A stretch of DNA of 64,000 nucleotides from UBA2991 sp965221735 (GCA_965221735.1 OZ244910.1:558001-622000); one strand, 5' to 3'. Numbered from the stretch's first letter, positions 26,389 through 34,682 are shown. Notes: generated from the letters alone by a model not told the origin. Translations and numbers: made by a program.

Positions 26389-26970
26389 GTGTCTGAAAGA
26401 TCGTCCGCCGAACCCATCGTCGTGGGGCCGAACATCAGCGTGGTCGGCGATAGCTGCGCGGGCAAGACCACCGTCGCCGCGGCCCTTGCCGAGCGGCTCG
26501 GCCTGCGCCACGTCGAGCTCGACTCTCTCAACTGGGAGCCGAACTGGGTGCAGGCTTCCGACGAGGTCGTGACCGAGCGCTTGCTCGCTGCGATGGCCGA
26601 GCCCGGCTGGGCCATCGACGGCAACTACGGCCGCATCCTCCGCCCCATCGTCTGGCCCGCTGCCGATACCGTCGTCTGGCTCGACTTTCCCCTGCGCGTC
26701 ACCCTTCCCCGCACGTTCGCGCGTTCGTTCCGGCGCTGGCGCACGCGGGAGCTGCTCTGGGGCACGAACCGCGAGCGCTTCTGGGAGCACTTCCTGCCCT
26801 GGGATCGCTCGCTCATCTGGTGGACCCTGAAGAGCCACCGCCGCCGCCGCATCGCCTACTCCGCCGCCATGACCGACCCGCAGTACGAAGGGACACGGTT
26901 CATCCGCCTCCGCTCTCCCGCCGAGGTCGAGCCGTTCCTGGAGCGCGTGAAGTTGGCGGTCGCGGCCTAG
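26389..26970 (+). CDS. P-loop kinase-like protein (adenylate kinase/FlaR-type)
   Basis: A 193-residue P-loop NTPase with Walker A in VVGDSCAGKTTVAAALAERL near residue 20, then HVELDSLNWEPNW and IDGNYGRILRPIVWPAADTVVWLDFP. This layout matches the 'topology modulation protein'/adenylate kinase-related group, whose substrates are mostly unknown. The C-terminus (TRFIRLRSPAEVEPFLERV) also fits. The GTG start follows mreB by 17 bp. It overlaps rex by 4 bp tail to tail. Confidence 0.8.
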   Translation: MSERSSAEPIVVGPNISVVGDSCAGKTTVAAALAERLGLRHVELDSLNWEPNWVQASDEVVTERLLAAMAEPGWAIDGNYGRILRPIVWPAADTVVWLDFPLRVTLPRTFARSFRRWRTRELLWGTNRERFWEHFLPWDRSLIWWTLKSHRRRRIAYSAAMTDPQYEGTRFIRLRSPAEVEPFLERVKLAVAA

Positions 26971-27605
26971 CCCGCGTTCGGCGCGAGCTCCTTCAGGTAG
27001 TAGGTCATCCCCTGCATCATCACGACGGGGTCGATCTGCCGGATGGAGACGCCTTCGGGCACGTGCGCCGAGATGGGCGCGTAGTTCAGGATGGCATGCA
27101 CGCCGCTCTCGACCAGCCGGTCGACGACCGTCTGGGCCGCCTCCGCCGGCACCGCCACGACCGCGATGTCGACCTGCTCACTGCTGAGGTAGTCCTCAAG
27201 GTCGTCCATCGAACGCACCTCGATGTCCTGGATCGTCCGCCCGGCCACGTCGGGTGCCGCATCGAACGCCGCCACGGTATCGAACCCCTGCTGCGCGAAC
27301 CCGTCGTACTCCAGGATCGCCTGGCCCAGCCTCCCGATGCCCACGACGCACACGCTCCACGACCGGTCCAGCCCGAGGATCGTACGCAGCCGGTCCAGCA
27401 GGTCGCCTACGTTGTAGCCGCGGCCCTGCTTGCCGAAGCGCCCGAAGTAGCTCAGGTCCTTGCGAATCTGCGCCGGCGTCACATCGAGTTGTTCGCCGAG
27501 CGTCTGCGAGCTGACCACCGTCTGGCCTGCTGCCGCAAGCGTCGTCAGCGCCCTCGCGTAGAGCGGCAGCCGGTTGATGACAACCTCGGGGATGTCAGAG
27601 GTCAT
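26967..27605 (-). CDS. rex: Redox-sensing transcriptional repressor Rex
   Basis: A 212-residue NADH-responsive repressor. The N-terminal winged helix (VVSSQTLGEQLDVTPAQIRKDLSYFGRFGKQGRGYNV) and the Rossmann nucleotide site (VVGIGRLGQAILEY) are both typical, as is the C-terminal swapped helix. Rex senses the NADH/NAD ratio and controls respiration and fermentation genes. The ATG has no clear ribosome site. A promoter (27692-27719) and a half-conserved Rex-like site (27659-27676) lie upstream, so autoregulation is likely. Confidence 0.95.
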   Translation of the reverse strand: MTSDIPEVVINRLPLYARALTTLAAAGQTVVSSQTLGEQLDVTPAQIRKDLSYFGRFGKQGRGYNVGDLLDRLRTILGLDRSWSVCVVGIGRLGQAILEYDGFAQQGFDTVAAFDAAPDVAGRTIQDIEVRSMDDLEDYLSSEQVDIAVVAVPAEAAQTVVDRLVESGVHAILNYAPISAHVPEGVSIRQIDPVVMMQGMTYYLKELAPNAG

Positions 27606-27658
27606 TCGGCGGGCCGGCCCTCCTGCTCGCGCCCCCGCGCCGCTCAGGCGGCCAGCGG

Positions 27659-27676
27659 TTGTGAAAAATCGAACAT
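27659..27676. promoter_or_regulatory. Candidate Rex operator
   Basis: TTGTGAAAAATCGAACAT fits the left half of the Rex consensus (TTGTGAAnnnnTTCACAA) exactly and the right half only partly. It lies just downstream of the rex -10 box, where a bound repressor would block transcription. Confidence 0.4.
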
Positions 27677-27691
27677 ACGGATGCGGCGCAC

Positions 27692-27719
27692 TCTATACCC
27701 CGCCTTCTGAGAGGGTCAA
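27692..27719 (-). promoter_or_regulatory. rex promoter
   Basis: On the minus strand TTGACC (27719-27714) and TATAGA (27697-27692) are 16 bp apart, close to the housekeeping consensus. It lies between the selA stop and the rex start, so rex can be transcribed independently of selA. Confidence 0.65.
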
Positions 27720-27729
27720 CGGGCCAGTG

Positions 27730-29100
27730 TTACAAGTGTGAACCGTCTGACGACCCCGTCCGCAGCAGCGCCTCGATGGTGGCCGTAACGTGTTCGTCGT
27801 CGCTCTCGGCGACGGTACGCGGGTCGAGCAGCGTCTCGCCCGCCTCCACCCGCGCCACGATCGGCGGGTCCGCGTCCCGCAACGACCGCGCCAGGCCCTC
27901 CCCGCCCTGCTCCCCCTGGAGCGCCGCACACCAGGTGGTCCGCCCGGCCCCGGGCGCCGCCCCGCCCCCGATCATGGAGCGGGACTCCACCACGCGGCCG
28001 CCCCCGGCCTCTGCCCACGCCCGCGCCCGCGGTTCCAGTTGCTCCCGCTCCAGCGCCAGCATCCGCCAGACCGGGATCTCCTCGCGCTCGGTTCCTCCCA
28101 CGTAGGCCATCAGCGTCGCGTTGAGCGCCGCGATCGTGAGCTTGTCGACTCGCAGGGCCCGTGCCAGCGGATGGCGTCGCAGCGTCGCCACCAGCTCCCC
28201 CTGCCCGACGATCAGTCCGCACTGCGGCCCGCCCAGGAGCTTGTCCCCGCTGAACAGCGTCAGATCGGCTCCGCTCTCCCCGCTCTCCTGCACCGTTGGC
28301 TCGTGCTCGACGCCGTAGCCTGCCGTTTCCACGAGGCACCCGCTCCCGAGGTCGTCCAGCAGCAGCACGCCGTGCTCCTGCGCCAGCGCCGCCAGGTCCC
28401 CGAGCTCGGGTCGGGACGTAAACCCGGTGACCTGGAAGTTCGAGCGGTGCACCCGCAGGATCGCCGCCGTCTCCTCGCCGATCGCGTTGGCGTAGTCCTC
28501 GACGTAGGTCCGGTTCGTGGTTCCCACCTCCACCAGCTCCGCCCCGCTCTCGCGCAGCACGTCGGGAATACGGAAGCGCCCGCCGATCTCCACCGCCTCC
28601 CCGCGCGACACGATCACCTGTCCCCCCTGCGCGAACACCTGCAGGGCCATCAGCAGGGCGGCCGCGTTGTTGTTGACCGCCAGGCCATCGTCCGCGCCCG
28701 TTGTGCGCCGCAGCAGGTCGCGCACGTGCTCGTGCCGGCTGCCCCGGCTCCCTTCCGCCACGTCGAACTCGAGGTTGGTGTAGTCGCGGGCGGCTTCGGC
28801 CATCGCCGCCATCGCCCGCTGGCTCAGCGGCGCCCGGCCCAGGTTCGTCTGCAGGATGACGCCCGTCGCGTTCACGACCCGCCGCAGCGACGGTCGCGCC
28901 AGCTCCTCCAGGATCCCTTCCGCGTCCGCCGTGATGGTCGCGACGCTCGGCGCCTCCGCCCCCGCCTTCACCGCCTCCCGCGCCCGCTCGATGGCCGTGC
29001 GCGCCGCTTCCACCGCGAGGGCGTGCGGCCACGAGCCGTTGCTGCGCAGCTCGCCCAAGACCGCATCGACGCTCGGAATCGCGCGAAAGGTCGACGACAT
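27730..29100 (-). CDS. selA: L-seryl-tRNA(Sec) selenium transferase
   Basis: SelA converts seryl-tRNA(Sec) to selenocysteyl-tRNA with selenophosphate. The 456-residue protein has VNATGVILQTNLGRAPLS, the PLP-site LFSGDKLLGGPQCGLIVG (Lys287) and the C-terminal RVEAGETLLDPRTV block. Its presence implies that the organism makes selenoproteins; selB, selD and tRNA-Sec are not in the window. A TAAGAT hexamer ends 6 nt before the ATG and no ribosome site is visible, so the message may be leaderless. Confidence 0.93.
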   Translation of the reverse strand: MSSTFRAIPSVDAVLGELRSNGSWPHALAVEAARTAIERAREAVKAGAEAPSVATITADAEGILEELARPSLRRVVNATGVILQTNLGRAPLSQRAMAAMAEAARDYTNLEFDVAEGSRGSRHEHVRDLLRRTTGADDGLAVNNNAAALLMALQVFAQGGQVIVSRGEAVEIGGRFRIPDVLRESGAELVEVGTTNRTYVEDYANAIGEETAAILRVHRSNFQVTGFTSRPELGDLAALAQEHGVLLLDDLGSGCLVETAGYGVEHEPTVQESGESGADLTLFSGDKLLGGPQCGLIVGQGELVATLRRHPLARALRVDKLTIAALNATLMAYVGGTEREEIPVWRMLALEREQLEPRARAWAEAGGGRVVESRSMIGGGAAPGAGRTTWCAALQGEQGGEGLARSLRDADPPIVARVEAGETLLDPRTVAESDDEHVTATIEALLRTGSSDGSHL

Positions 29101-29191
29101 GTCGTGATCTTAACGCGGACCGCCCCCCGATCGTGTTTGTAGCAGCGCGCTGGGCCAGAATCTTCGGGAAGAAACCTCATAGGGAAGAGCC

Positions 29192-30286
29192 GTGAACCTC
29201 CGAATCCCTGGACCGACCCCGTGCCCCGACGATGTCCTCGAAGCCGTTGGCGGGCCCATGATGAATCACCGCGGACCGGAGTTCGCGGACATCATCAGGC
29301 GCGCCACCGAGGGTCTGAACTGGGTATTCGGCGTCTCCACGGACGTGCTCACGGTCACGGCTTCCGGAACCGGCGGGCTCGAAGCCGCCATCATCAACAC
29401 GCTCAGCCCCGGAGACCGCGTCCTCGCGGTCTCAATCGGCGTCTTTGGCAACCGTCTCGCTTCGATCGCCGAGACCTACGGCGCCGAGGTCGAGCGCTAC
29501 GAGATTGAGTGGGGCGCCGCTGCCGACCCCGACGAGATCGCCCGCCGCCTCGACGCGGATCCTTCGATCAAAGCGGTCCTCGTCACCCACAACGAGACCT
29601 CGACCGGCATCACGAACCCGCTCGAGGCCATCGGCGCCGCCGTCCGCGAGCGCGGTCCGCTGCTCATCGTCGACGGTGTGAGCAGCGTTTCGTCCATCCC
29701 CTGCCCGGCCGAGCGCTGGGGTGTCGACGTCCTCGTGAGCGGCTCCCAGAAAGGCTGGATGGTCCCGCCCGGGCTGGCCTTCCTCTGGCTCAGCGAGCGC
29801 GCCTGGGAAGCTTCCGAGACCGCGACCATGCCGCGGTTCTACTTCGACCTGCGCCGCTACCGCACCTCACTGGAGAACGCGCAGACACCGTGGACTCCGG
29901 CACTGTCGATCTTCTACGGGCTCGACAAGGCCTTCGAATCCCTCCGCGCCGAGGGCCTGGAAGGGATCTACAGCCGCCACCACGCCGTCGCCCAGTACAC
30001 ACGCGACCGTGTCCGCGCGATGGGCCTCGAGCTGTTCGCCAGGGATGAGCGCTTCGCCTCCGACACCGTCACCGCCGTGCGCTGGCCCGACGAGGTCGAT
30101 GGCCCCGCGATCGCGAAACGCGCCCGCGAGGAGTTCGGGGTCGTGTTCGGCGGCGGCCAGCAGAGCCTCCGGGGCAAGATCTTCCGCGTGGGCCACATGG
30201 GGCACTTCAGCCAGGACGACATCGCCGCCGCCCTCGACGTGCTCGAACGCCTCCTCGCCGAGACCCCTGCCGGGGCCACGGCGTAG
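29192..30286 (+). CDS. Class V aminotransferase (serine-pyruvate/alanine-glyoxylate type)
   Basis: A 364-residue PLP enzyme beginning RIPGPTPCPDDVLEAVG and ending with the SLRGKIFRVGHMGHFSQDDI block of the AGT/SPT group. The PLP lysine is Lys187 in VSGSQKGWMVPPG. The GTG start follows a GGGAAGAG ribosome site. It lies upstream of serA on the same strand, apart from an inserted toxin-antitoxin pair, and no serC is seen. It may therefore act as the phosphoserine or serine-pyruvate aminotransferase of serine metabolism (inference from context). Confidence 0.87.
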   Translation: MNLRIPGPTPCPDDVLEAVGGPMMNHRGPEFADIIRRATEGLNWVFGVSTDVLTVTASGTGGLEAAIINTLSPGDRVLAVSIGVFGNRLASIAETYGAEVERYEIEWGAAADPDEIARRLDADPSIKAVLVTHNETSTGITNPLEAIGAAVRERGPLLIVDGVSSVSSIPCPAERWGVDVLVSGSQKGWMVPPGLAFLWLSERAWEASETATMPRFYFDLRRYRTSLENAQTPWTPALSIFYGLDKAFESLRAEGLEGIYSRHHAVAQYTRDRVRAMGLELFARDERFASDTVTAVRWPDEVDGPAIAKRAREEFGVVFGGGQQSLRGKIFRVGHMGHFSQDDIAAALDVLERLLAETPAGATA

Positions 30287-30334
30287 GCCTTCCACTCTTC
30301 TGCAAGGGGACGAAGGGCTGCGAACAAGAAAAGT

Positions 30335-30359
30335 GGACTAGTCTAGTCTAGACTAGTCC
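30335..30359 (+). promoter_or_regulatory. 25-bp palindrome upstream of the antitoxin gene
   Basis: Two 12-bp arms (GGACTAGTCTAG and CTAGACTAGTCC) are perfect inverted repeats around one central base, ending 16 bp before the antitoxin ATG. Position and symmetry fit the autoregulatory operator bound by the antitoxin-toxin complex. The A/T-richer CTAG repeats stand out sharply from the surrounding GC-rich DNA. Confidence 0.75.
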
Positions 30360-30375
30360 ATATCGAGGAGGCGCC

Positions 30376-30684
30376 ATGACGACCCAGCCCGAAACGCCCC
30401 ACACCTGGACGATTGCCGAGGCGAAGGCCCGCCTCTCCGAGATCCTCCGCCTCGCCGAGGAGGAGGGCCCGCAGCGAATCGGCCTCCGCAAGCCCTTCGT
30501 CGTCGTCCCCGAACGAGAGTGGCAGGTCCGGACGAATGACCTCGAGTGGCGCAGGCGCGTCCCCGAGGAGATGCCGATGGGCAAGTGGCTCGTGGAGAAC
30601 ATGCCTCGCGGGGTTGAGCTTGAATTACCCGACCGCAGCGATCCCCCGAGGGAGACTCCCTTCACCGACTGGGAAGATGAGTGA
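30376..30684 (+). CDS. Antitoxin, Phd/YefM-like
   Basis: A 102-residue protein with the Phd/YefM-type N-terminus WTIAEAKARLSEILRLAEEEGPQRI, which would fold into the DNA-binding dimer, and an acidic, Pro-rich C-terminus that would wrap the toxin. GAGGAGG gives a strong ribosome site. The stop overlaps the toxin GTG by 4 bp, the usual arrangement for stoichiometric control. Composition is less GC-biased than in neighbouring genes, which suggests transfer. Confidence 0.85.
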   Translation: MTTQPETPHTWTIAEAKARLSEILRLAEEEGPQRIGLRKPFVVVPEREWQVRTNDLEWRRRVPEEMPMGKWLVENMPRGVELELPDRSDPPRETPFTDWEDE

Positions 30685-31100
30685 ACGGCTACCTTCTCGA
30701 CTCGAACGTCGTTTCCGAAGCGATCAAACCAAGGCCAGAGCCCCGTGTCCTCTCGTTCCTGGGGCGTGAGCCCGAGGTCTGGCTGTCAGCTGTCGTCCTG
30801 CATGAGTTGGAGTTCGGTATTCGGCGTCTGGATCCCGGCAGGCGCCGCACTCGCATGCGAAACGCCCTCGATGGATACATGGCCCGGTACGGCCACAGGC
30901 TCCTCCCGGTGGCCGATGTAGAAGCTGTGCTGGCCGCCGCCATGCGCGTTGAGGCTCAACGTGCGGGGCGAGTCCTGCACGTCGCCGATGCCCTCATCGC
31001 CGGCACGGCCAGGGCCTACGACCTGACCGTCGCCACGCGAAATGTGACGGACTTTGAAGTCCTTGATGTCGAGGTACTCAACCCCTGGGATACCCCCTGA
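30681..31100 (+). CDS. vapC: VapC/FitB-type PIN-domain toxin
   Basis: A 139-residue PIN-domain RNase. The acidic catalytic set is complete: Asp7 (YLLDSNVVSE), Glu42 (LHELEFG), Asp103 (HVADALIAG) and Asp124 (TRNVTDFE). Such toxins cleave tRNA or other RNA and are neutralised by the antitoxin encoded just before. It starts at a GTG overlapping the antitoxin stop. The pair sits between the aminotransferase and serA, where it looks like an insertion into an amino-acid metabolism cluster. Confidence 0.92.
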   Translation: MNGYLLDSNVVSEAIKPRPEPRVLSFLGREPEVWLSAVVLHELEFGIRRLDPGRRRTRMRNALDGYMARYGHRLLPVADVEAVLAAAMRVEAQRAGRVLHVADALIAGTARAYDLTVATRNVTDFEVLDVEVLNPWDTP

Positions 31101-31154
31101 ACGCCCGGCTCTTTTCTCAGAGGCCGTAACGTCCGGCGGCGCTATGCTGACCGC

Positions 31155-31193
31155 ATGGCCCCGACCCTCGCTATCGACGAGCCCGCCCCGTGA
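31155..31193 (+). CDS. Possible 12-codon upstream ORF coupled to serA
   Basis: ATG at 31155 opens a reading frame MAPTLAIDEPAP whose TGA (31191-31193) overlaps the serA GTG (31190) as GTGA. A TATGCT hexamer at 31143-31148 ends 6 nt before the ATG, so a leaderless transcript would begin at or next to this codon. serA has no convincing ribosome site of its own, and ribosomes finishing this frame could re-initiate at serA. This is inference from layout; the peptide itself has no known role. Confidence 0.45.
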   Translation: MAPTLAIDEPAP

Positions 31194-32788
31194 CCGAACC
31201 CGGCCCCCGCCCCCGAGTCCTCGTCGCCGATCCCATCGCCGACGAAGGCATCGCCCTGCTTGAGCAGGAAGCCGAGGTTGATGTCCGCACCGGTCTCTCG
31301 CCGGGTGAGTTGCGGGAAGCGCTCGCCGGCTACGAGGCCTTGGTCGTGCGCAGCGAGGCCAAGGTCACGGCCGATGCCCTCTCCAATGCCGGACGGCTCC
31401 AGATCGTGGCCCGCGCCGGCACAGGCGTGGACAACGTCGACCTCGAGGCCGCCACCGAGCGCGGCATCGTCGTCGTGAACGCGCCCCGCGGCAACACGAT
31501 CGCGGCCGCCGAGCACGCGTTCGCCCTGCTCGTTTCGCTTGCCCGCCACATCCCCCGTGCCGACCGCTCCCTGCGCGGCGGCGAGTGGCGCCGGCGCGAC
31601 TTCATGGGCGCGGAGCTTCGCGGCCGCACCCTCGGGCTCGTCGGCTTCGGTCCTATCGGCTCGGAGATGGCCCGCCGCGCCCTCGCCTTCGAGATGAACG
31701 TCGTCGCCCACGACCCGTTCGTCCCTGTCGAGCGTGTGCGTGGCCTCGGCGCCGAGCCCGTCGAGCTCGGGCGTCTCTACGCAGAGAGCGACTTCATCAG
31801 CGTGCACACCCCGCTGACCGCGTCCACCCGCGGCATGATCGCGCGGGAGCAGTTCGCCGCCATGAAGGACGGCGTTCGCCTCGTGAACGCCGCCCGCGGC
31901 GGAATCATCGACGAGAACGACCTGCTCGAAGCCGTGCGCGCGGGGAAGGTCGCCGGCGCCGCCCTCGACGTGTTCACCTCGGAGCCTCCGGGAGAGCACC
32001 CCCTCTTCGAAGAGGAGCGCATCATCGTCACCCCCCACCTCGCCGGCTCGACCGTCGAGGCGCAGGAGCGCATCGCCATCGACATCGCCGAGCAGGTGCT
32101 CGATGTGCTCGCGGGACGCCCGCCCCGCTACCCCGTCAACGCCCCCCTCGTGCCGCCCGAGACCCTCGAGGTCGTCGGCCCCTACATCGCCGTCGCCGAG
32201 ATGCTGGGCACGGTCGCGACCCAGCTCCTCAGCGGCCAGCTCACGACCATCGACCTCTCCTTCTTCGGCGAGATCGCCGAGCACGACGTTACCCCCCTCA
32301 AGGCGTTCGCCATCCGAGGCCTCCTGCGCCCCATCAGCGAGCAGAACGTGAACCTCGTGAACGCCACCAGCATCGCCGAGGCCCGAGGCTGGACCATCGA
32401 CGAGCGCCTCCGCGCCTCGCACGAGGAGTTCCACAACCTGATCGAGCTGCGGGTCGGCAGCAGCGAAGCGCAGGTCACCGTTAGCGGCACCGCCAGCCAC
32501 TCGCGCCCCACGATCGTCCGCATCAACGACCTCGACATCGACATCGTCCCCGACCCCAACGGCTTCCTGCTCGTCTGCGAGAACGAAGACCGGCCCGGCA
32601 TGATCGGCAGCCTCGGGACGCTTCTCGGCGCGCAGGACATCAACATCAGCGCCATGCGCGTGGGCCGCAGCAGCCCCCGCGGACGGGCCCTCATGGTCCT
32701 CATGGTTGACGACGAGCCCGACGCGGGCGCCCTCGACATGATCGAGGCTGTCGAAGGCATCGCCAGCGCCCGCCTCGTCCGCCTCTAG
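31190..32788 (+). CDS. serA: D-3-phosphoglycerate dehydrogenase
   Basis: SerA oxidises 3-phosphoglycerate, the first step of serine synthesis. It is the long form (532 residues): catalytic and Rossmann domains with LGLVGFGPIGSEMARRAL, the active-site NAARGGIIDE and VTPHLAGST, then an intervening substrate-binding domain and a C-terminal ACT domain (RPGMIGSLGTLLGAQDINIS) for feedback control. The start is GTG. The frame lies downstream of the toxin gene by 89 bp, with its own -10-like TATGCT at 31143. Confidence 0.95.
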   Translation: MTEPGPRPRVLVADPIADEGIALLEQEAEVDVRTGLSPGELREALAGYEALVVRSEAKVTADALSNAGRLQIVARAGTGVDNVDLEAATERGIVVVNAPRGNTIAAAEHAFALLVSLARHIPRADRSLRGGEWRRRDFMGAELRGRTLGLVGFGPIGSEMARRALAFEMNVVAHDPFVPVERVRGLGAEPVELGRLYAESDFISVHTPLTASTRGMIAREQFAAMKDGVRLVNAARGGIIDENDLLEAVRAGKVAGAALDVFTSEPPGEHPLFEEERIIVTPHLAGSTVEAQERIAIDIAEQVLDVLAGRPPRYPVNAPLVPPETLEVVGPYIAVAEMLGTVATQLLSGQLTTIDLSFFGEIAEHDVTPLKAFAIRGLLRPISEQNVNLVNATSIAEARGWTIDERLRASHEEFHNLIELRVGSSEAQVTVSGTASHSRPTIVRINDLDIDIVPDPNGFLLVCENEDRPGMIGSLGTLLGAQDINISAMRVGRSSPRGRALMVLMVDDEPDAGALDMIEAVEGIASARLVRL

Positions 32789-32803
32789 CACTGGGTCGAC
32801 TCC

Positions 32804-33355
32804 GTGGAGATCAGCGACCTCTCCCCCAACGACGAGGAGACCATCGCGCAGGTCGCGCGCATCGTCGTCGAGGCGTTTCGCGACCACACGCTCGCCTGGC
32901 CGGACCTCGCCAGCGCCGAGACCGAGGTGCGCGAGTCCTTCGCCGAGGACCGCATTAGCCGGGTCGCCCGCGAGAACGGGGTCGTGGTCGGGTGGATCGG
33001 CGGTATCCGCGAGTACGACGGCCATGCCTGGGAGCTCCATCCCCTCGCCGTCGACCCCACCCGGCAGGGCGAAGGCATCGGCCGCGCGCTCGTTGCCGAC
33101 CTCGAGCGGCGAGTGGCCGCCCATGGCGCGACCACCCTCTACCTCGGCGCCGACGACGAGGACGGTCGCACGTCGCTGAGCGACACCGACCTCTACCCGG
33201 ACCCCCTCGAACACCTCGCGAACATCGAGAACCCCGGCCGGCACCCCTACGCCTTCTATCGAGCCTGCGGCTTCTCCGTGGTCGGCGTGATCCCGGACGC
33301 GAACGGCCCTGGGAAGCCGGACATCCTCATGGCGAAGCGGGTCGGAAAGGACTAA
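32804..33355 (+). CDS. GNAT acetyltransferase, AAC(6')-like
   Basis: A 183-residue GNAT protein with the acetyl-CoA loop VDPTRQGEGIGRALV and a C-terminal half (DLYPDPLEHLANIENPGRHPYAFYRACGF, then DANGPGKPDILMAKR) that closely follows the aminoglycoside 6'-N-acetyltransferase subgroup. Chromosomal members of this group need not act on drugs, so resistance is only a possibility. The GTG start lies 15 bp after serA. Confidence 0.82.
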   Translation: MEISDLSPNDEETIAQVARIVVEAFRDHTLAWPDLASAETEVRESFAEDRISRVARENGVVVGWIGGIREYDGHAWELHPLAVDPTRQGEGIGRALVADLERRVAAHGATTLYLGADDEDGRTSLSDTDLYPDPLEHLANIENPGRHPYAFYRACGFSVVGVIPDANGPGKPDILMAKRVGKD

Positions 33356-34617
33356 GGCGAGAGCGGCCCGAAGACGAGCCCCGTCCCCAGCTTCGGATAG
33401 TAGAAGGTCGACTTCTGCGGCAGCCGCTCGCCCCCGTCGGCGAGCCCGATGACCTCGCTCGCAGGCACGTGCTGGAGCAGGAAACCGGTTCCCCCGCCCC
33501 GGAGCGCCTCGACCACCTCATGCACCTCGTGGGTGAACGTCACGGCTCCTGCCCGCAGGTCGTCATCGCTGATGGCCCACAGCGGATCCAGCACCCCGAG
33601 CCGCAGCAGGATCGGCGCCGCCGCGACCCAGCGCGCCGTTGCGCCTGCCGGCGCAAGGCTCGCGATGACCTCCGAACTCTTCGGCCGCAGCAGGTGGACG
33701 GCGCCTGGCTCAAGGCCGACCGCCACGATCGCATCCGGCGATCCGGCGCGTAGCGCCTCCAGCGCCTCGGGCTCGATGCCCCCTCCGGCCTCTTCGATGT
33801 CGAACAGCGGCGCCAGTCGATCGCGCCAGTCGGGGGGCGCTTCCCGCGGCACGTAGCGATGCAGCGGCCGCACCACGAGCCCTTCGTCCTCGACCGGCAC
33901 GACGCCTGCCATCGCGAACCGCGCGGGGTGGTCGCCGCCGAGCGCCCCGTCGCGTTCCGCCAGCCACGTGCGGTACGCGAACGAGGTCTCGTAACGGTGG
34001 TGCCCGTCGGCAATGTAGAACGCCTCCGAGAGCAGCGGCGCAAGCTGCCGAAGCCGCTCGCGGTCCGCGGGTAGCACCCAGAGGCGGTGCATGACGCCGT
34101 CGGCGGTCTCGCCGGTGACTTCCGGCTCGAAGTTCCCCGCCGTGCTTGCCAGCAGCTCCGCCAGCTGGCCCGAACGGTCCCGGGCCAGCATGAAGATGGG
34201 GCTGAACTGGGTGGCGGTGGCCTGCAGCAGACGCAGGCGGTCCTCTTTCGGCGCCGACATCGTGAACTCGTGCGGGAGCACGGCCCCCGCTTCCCACGGC
34301 TGGGACTCCACCCCGCAGATCAGCGCCCGCCGCCTGCGCTCGACGCCCGCCTCCACGAAGACCTGCTCGTAGACGTACAGCATCGGTTCCGCGTCCCGCT
34401 CGACGATGCCGTCCGCGACCCACGCCTCAAGCTCCGCCGCCACGGCCCCGTACTGGTCGCCACCCGCTTCCATGTGCACGGCGTTGTGTGGCGACAGCTC
34501 CGCCAGCCGTTCGCGTTCGCGCTCCCCGATCACGTCGAACGGCGGCGCCAGCAGCTGGTCCAGCGGCCCTGCCTTCGCCGTGTAGCGCAGCCCCCGGATG
34601 GGCATCAACCTCGGCAT
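33352..34617 (-). CDS. DUF1015 domain-containing protein
   Basis: A 421-residue DUF1015 protein, recognised by YTAKAGPLDQLLAPPFDVI near the N-terminus, FYIADGHHRYET in the middle and LPQKSTFYYPKLGTGLV at the C-terminus. The function is unknown; the HHRYET motif suggests a kinase or transferase-like pocket. GGAGG lies 7 nt before ATG 34617; a second ATG at 34620 is directly upstream. It overlaps the GNAT gene by 4 bp tail to tail and is divergent from the HIT gene. Confidence 0.88.
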   Translation of the reverse strand: MPRLMPIRGLRYTAKAGPLDQLLAPPFDVIGERERERLAELSPHNAVHMEAGGDQYGAVAAELEAWVADGIVERDAEPMLYVYEQVFVEAGVERRRRALICGVESQPWEAGAVLPHEFTMSAPKEDRLRLLQATATQFSPIFMLARDRSGQLAELLASTAGNFEPEVTGETADGVMHRLWVLPADRERLRQLAPLLSEAFYIADGHHRYETSFAYRTWLAERDGALGGDHPARFAMAGVVPVEDEGLVVRPLHRYVPREAPPDWRDRLAPLFDIEEAGGGIEPEALEALRAGSPDAIVAVGLEPGAVHLLRPKSSEVIASLAPAGATARWVAAAPILLRLGVLDPLWAISDDDLRAGAVTFTHEVHEVVEALRGGGTGFLLQHVPASEVIGLADGGERLPQKSTFYYPKLGTGLVFGPLSP

Positions 34618-34682
34618 CATCCAACCTCCGCGGGCGTTGCCACCGTGGCGACGCCCCCGCCCTGTAGAATCGGGTTCCCGCC

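Noticed and set aside
27720..27745. Second Rex-like site near TTACAAGTGTGAAC
   Set aside because: The halves do not fit the Rex spacing, and the stretch is partly within the end of selA.
31142..33244. Minus-strand open frame of 700 codons
   Set aside because: It is antisense to serA and the GNAT gene; the sense genes have full family motifs.
32804..33355. Acquired aminoglycoside-resistance gene
   Set aside because: The sequence resembles AAC(6') enzymes, but codon use matches the chromosome and no mobile element is near. I keep it as a chromosomal GNAT of uncertain substrate.
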